This document shows positions 60,731-64,000 of a DNA stretch of 64,000 nucleotides, piece by piece; positions within the stretch are counted from its first letter, which is position 1, and every line of letters begins with the position of its first letter. This DNA comes from Camillea tinctor. Taxonomy: Eukaryota > Ascomycota > Sordariomycetes > Xylariales > Xylariaceae. Where the stretch lies: NCBI GenBank assembly GCA_022578605.1, contig MU394060.1, positions 496,001 to 560,000 on the forward strand. Direction: 5' to 3'. Below the pieces are notes generated by a model. It was given only the letters and a program-made list of their open reading frames with translations, ran no database searches and was not told the DNA's origin. The position numbers and the translations under genes are program-made.

Positions 60731-62456
60731 TTAAACGGCATTGTCGCCTCGGGGTCCTTCCGGTGACGGTGACCCTGCATCGTCACCTCTAAATCTGGGG
60801 CTCCTGCCGCCTTCCGGGTCATCCTGATATCTACTCGGGCCACTGTTTGTCCAGGAATGTCTAATGCTGCTCGTAGGACTCGAAACTGCTACATCTGAGC
60901 CATTATCCCCTTTATTACGCCACCACTTCAACTTCCAGATGCCGCCAAGCGCATCCTGGACCCCGCTGGTCGAGCTTTTCCGTCGTGAGTGCTTTCGCGC
61001 GGTGAAGCCAGGGAAGCCCGTTGACTTTCTCCGACGCCGGAACATCCTTCTCGGGGCTTCTCCACTGGGCCCGGCAGCAGTGAGTGATGTCGTAGATTCC
61101 CCCAATATTACTCTCCTGTTACCCAGCAATGGCGTGCCTTCGCTGGCCACATGGCCGGGCAGGGTACTTGACCTGATACGGTTGAACGATGGTCTAGGGT
61201 CGTCTTGATCCTCCAATTCGTCCCAGATTTCTGCGTGCTCGTGCCAGCGTTGGCTCGGTTTCCGGCTCGCGGTAAGAGGTGTGGATTCTGTAGCCGGTCC
61301 GAAGGTGTTGTACGTTGGCGGTACCTCCCCTTCACTGCCGACCTCCGAATCATCGGGTGTTTCCTCTTCTCCTTCCGTATCATCCACCAATCCCAGACCG
61401 GGCGTCAATGTCGACTGTCCTACAGCTGGCTGGTGTTGTTCGTCACTGAGGCGCCACGAGAGCGCAAGTACTCCTGATAGTAGAATGACGGTGCCCAGAG
61501 CTATGAGCCCACCATGTAGGCGTGATATTAGATCAGTTTGTCGGAAATATATCAAGCCATCCAAAATAGCAATGATGTTGTAAATACAAAATACAAGAGG
61601 GTATAGGACCGAGGTCGATACCAGCTTCAGACCACGGTGTAGGTAATACAACTGGCTTAGAGCCAGGGCGACTAGGGCCAAGACGAGCATCCACGACTGC
61701 CAATGCACAAACTGGTTGTCGCTATCGGATATGGTCCTGAGGATCAGCTCAACAGCTGATTTCGCAAAGAGCAGCGAGTGCGCGGAAAGGATGCCGCTGA
61801 TACAGCCAAAGGCCAGACCTCGGACGAGACGAAAATTGGCATTCTGGGAAAAGCTGCTGAAGCGATTGACCAACTCGATAGAGGTTGCGATACCAATCAC
61901 AAGCACAGCTTGTAGCGACATCCAAACAATGAAAGGCCACCTCCCAAGCAGATCCAGCAACTCGTTCAAACTATGCGCCGGCGAAGGAATCGCACCGAAA
62001 ATCGCTATAAGCGCGGCTCCAGCCGAGACGAGGGCTGTTCCCCAGAAGGACCATTTCGTGAAAGGTTCACCTAATATCAAAGTGGCGCATATCGAATTGA
62101 AAACGAGACCTGCTGCTTGCAGAGTCGATAGTACAGGAAGGGGTAGTGTCGAGATCTGAATGGTACTTCCGAGCACATTGGATATGACGAACATTCCCAT
62201 GCCTAACTGCCATCTTCGTCTTCGATACGGTGGTCGTTGGATCTCGTGGGGACCTTTTTCGTCTTCGAGCATATGCGACTTTCGCTGCAGGGTCAGGCCG
62301 AGGGATTGGACACTTGTCGACAGCAAGCCGACTACGATACCGATCTAAGGGGGGAGAGAACCCAAGTGTTAGAGAGAAACAGTTTTTCAATCATGCCCAG
62401 TAACAAGAACGTACCGCCAGAGTCCCCGCGGGGGAGATATCGCCAAATAACCCCAT
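60731..62456 (-). CDS. NIPA-family (DUF803) magnesium transporter, 551 aa
   Basis: NIPA-type proteins are multi-pass membrane proteins related to the EamA/DMT fold; animal members carry Mg2+, while the fungal substrate is assumed. Model: complement join(60731..62344, 62415..62456). The short first exon encodes MGLFGDISPAGTLA and a 70-nt intron (GTACGT donor, CTTAG acceptor) leads into IGIVVGLLSTSVQSLGLTLQ, the first membrane helix; without this exon the helix would be cut. About nine membrane helices lie within residues 12-315, including the family hallmarks SLGLTLQRKSH, LPLPVLSTLQAAGLVFNSICA and LYYLHRGLKLVSTSVLYPLV. The last 230 residues are a hydrophilic cytosolic tail, rich in acid clusters and then in Arg/Ser/Pro, common in fungal members and likely regulatory. 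Upstream DNA is CT-rich on the coding strand. Confidence 0.92.
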
Positions 62457-64000
62457 CGCGATTCAAGAGTCATCTGTGGCTAGAGACGCAGATGGGGCAA
62501 GAAAACCTCGACAACACATGAGCTGTGTATTTTCTGTATATTATGTGTCTTCTTTTATTCTTTGTAATTGGTATTGTCCTCCCAGGCCAAAGTAGATTGA
62601 AGAAGGGGGGGCGGAAGGAAAGAATAGTCAGTCTTAGTTTCGGTTGATCTGGTTTGTCGTTGTACGGTGCCCGATGGTGTCGCGAAGGTACAAAGTAAAA
62701 TGACTAGGGAGAGGCTACAATGTCTTAGCGGGCGGAATCGTTGGTGAATGCGATTCGATTTCTATGACACCGTCTGGAACTAAACTAGAGTGTCTGTCGT
62801 GGGAAGCCGGAAAGTAGTATTGACCAAGGGGGGAATTTGTACAAAGAACAAGAAAAGGGAGCGAGCGACAACAAAGTGTCAAACAAGGTCACGAGTTGGT
62901 GAATTGTATTAACCGTACGAAACTTGTGATAATGAGTTTGGTAGGTATGTGGTAGTTCAGTAATGTAATGAACGGGATTCGTATTCGGGTTTGGATTTGG
63001 ACTTGGGTTAATAGGTAATGGATGAAATCAACTTATAAGAAAGGGAGTTGAGGAAAGAAAAAAAAGAAAGGGGAGAATGTATATCTATGCATAAAAAAGA
63101 GAAAAGAGAAATGCAGATGGTAAAAAGAAAACACAATGACTTTTAATAGAAGTAAAGTGTAAGTATGGTATGTAATGAGAATGGATTTGTGTATGGTATT
63201 TGGTATGGATTGAAGAGGAAAAAGAAGTTATGGAATCATTGTGAGGTGGAAGATCACGCTTGGGACCGGGCAGCAAGCAATCAAATTGATCTACATATAC
63301 TCCAGATTTGGCTTGTACCCTTTACACAGCGGAAGACGGAGGGTTGAATTATTATGGAGAATAGGTACATGTAAGTTGGGGGGAGGAGCTGGCAAAGAGA
63401 CAGCACTTCAATGAAACACGACATGTACAGCATGATCAAATCAGAAGTCATGCCTGCCGAACCAGCAGCCCACTTGCAGGAATACACCCGGAGTTTATTT
63501 GTTCGCCTGATACCTACCTACCTAACTAACTTTGTTGTACCTAGTGAACCTAAATAAACCTAACTGTCGTCATTGAATAGAGAGACCCTGTGGCGGTGTT
63601 TATTATAAAGCCACAGTAGTTTTCTTTATCATATTCCTGCATGTTGCACAATGGTTGGTAACATTCGGGAGATACCATCTTCTTCACCTTGTCAGCCGAC
63701 CCCAGATCAGGTTGCATGCTAATGTTGTTAATTGACATAGACTGCCACATCTGGATCAGACCTGAGGTACGCTGCTTTAAGACCATGATTCATTTTGAGA
63801 AGCCCAAATCATATCGAGGGATTTACCTACTGAAAATTATATGATCTATACATACCCTATAATTTACATTATGTAGAGGAAGAGATATAGTAGCTATGAA
63901 AAGAGAGAGCATCAGGGCATCTAGTATTGCATGCTGTGTAGGTAGTAAGGTTATTTACATGTATTGGTTATGTAGGAGCTCTTAAGTAACTTAGCTTGTG
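62457..64000. other. Upstream region of the NIPA gene and window end
   Basis: No supported coding frame. On the minus strand it is pyrimidine-rich (purine runs on the plus strand near 62600-63120), consistent with promoter and leader of the NIPA gene; the remainder is AT-richer intergenic sequence. Confidence 0.5.

Overview
The window looks like a gene-poor stretch of a filamentous ascomycete genome (Pezizomycotina, most likely a Sordariomycete; I cannot name the species). Reasons: short GT-AG introns (mostly 53-118 nt, several with a CTAAT/CTGAT/CTGAC-like branch site 10-20 nt before the AG), CT-rich leaders in front of genes, a Clr5-domain protein (a family of filamentous ascomycetes), and clear fungal versions of Ipi1, Mrs2 and NIPA. 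There is no sign of bacterial operons, of an intact transposon, or of strongly AT-rich RIP-type DNA. Spliced models were worked out by hand from reading frame, splice sites and family knowledge.

Layout. 1-16293: a 16 kb gene desert with microsatellites that ends in a roughly 2 kb pyrimidine-rich leader carrying short upstream ORFs. 16294-18468 (+): a Pcl/Pho85-type cyclin with a hidden in-frame intron. 18469-23217: desert with simple repeats. 23218-25291 (-): a DEAD-box RNA helicase with a Trp-Gly repeat tail. 26735-27881 (-): Ipi1, a Rix1-complex ribosome-assembly factor. 28383-28890 (+): a roadblock/LC7 dynein light chain, divergent from Ipi1. 28891-34560: desert. 34561-38618 (+): a conserved-looking 1145-aa protein that I do not recognise. 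38619-48830: desert. 48831-49272 (-): a 91-aa Clr5-domain miniprotein. 53398-54518 (-): an F-box protein, divergent from 54983-56772 (+), the mitochondrial Mg2+ channel Mrs2. 57636-57929 (-): a leaderless double-psi beta-barrel protein. 60731-62456 (-): a NIPA-type Mg2+ transporter.

Functional links are loose, as is usual in fungi. Ipi1 and the helicase both act on RNA or ribosome metabolism and lie on the same strand. Two unrelated Mg2+ transporters (Mrs2 and NIPA) lie within 8 kb of each other. The items I rate highest are the WG-repeat tail of the helicase (a possible Argonaute hook), the stop-free 66-nt intron of the cyclin and its uORF-bearing leader, the extra terminal exon of the F-box gene, and the family of perfect TACCTA/TAGGTA palindromes between genes. 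I found no clear novel multi-gene system.
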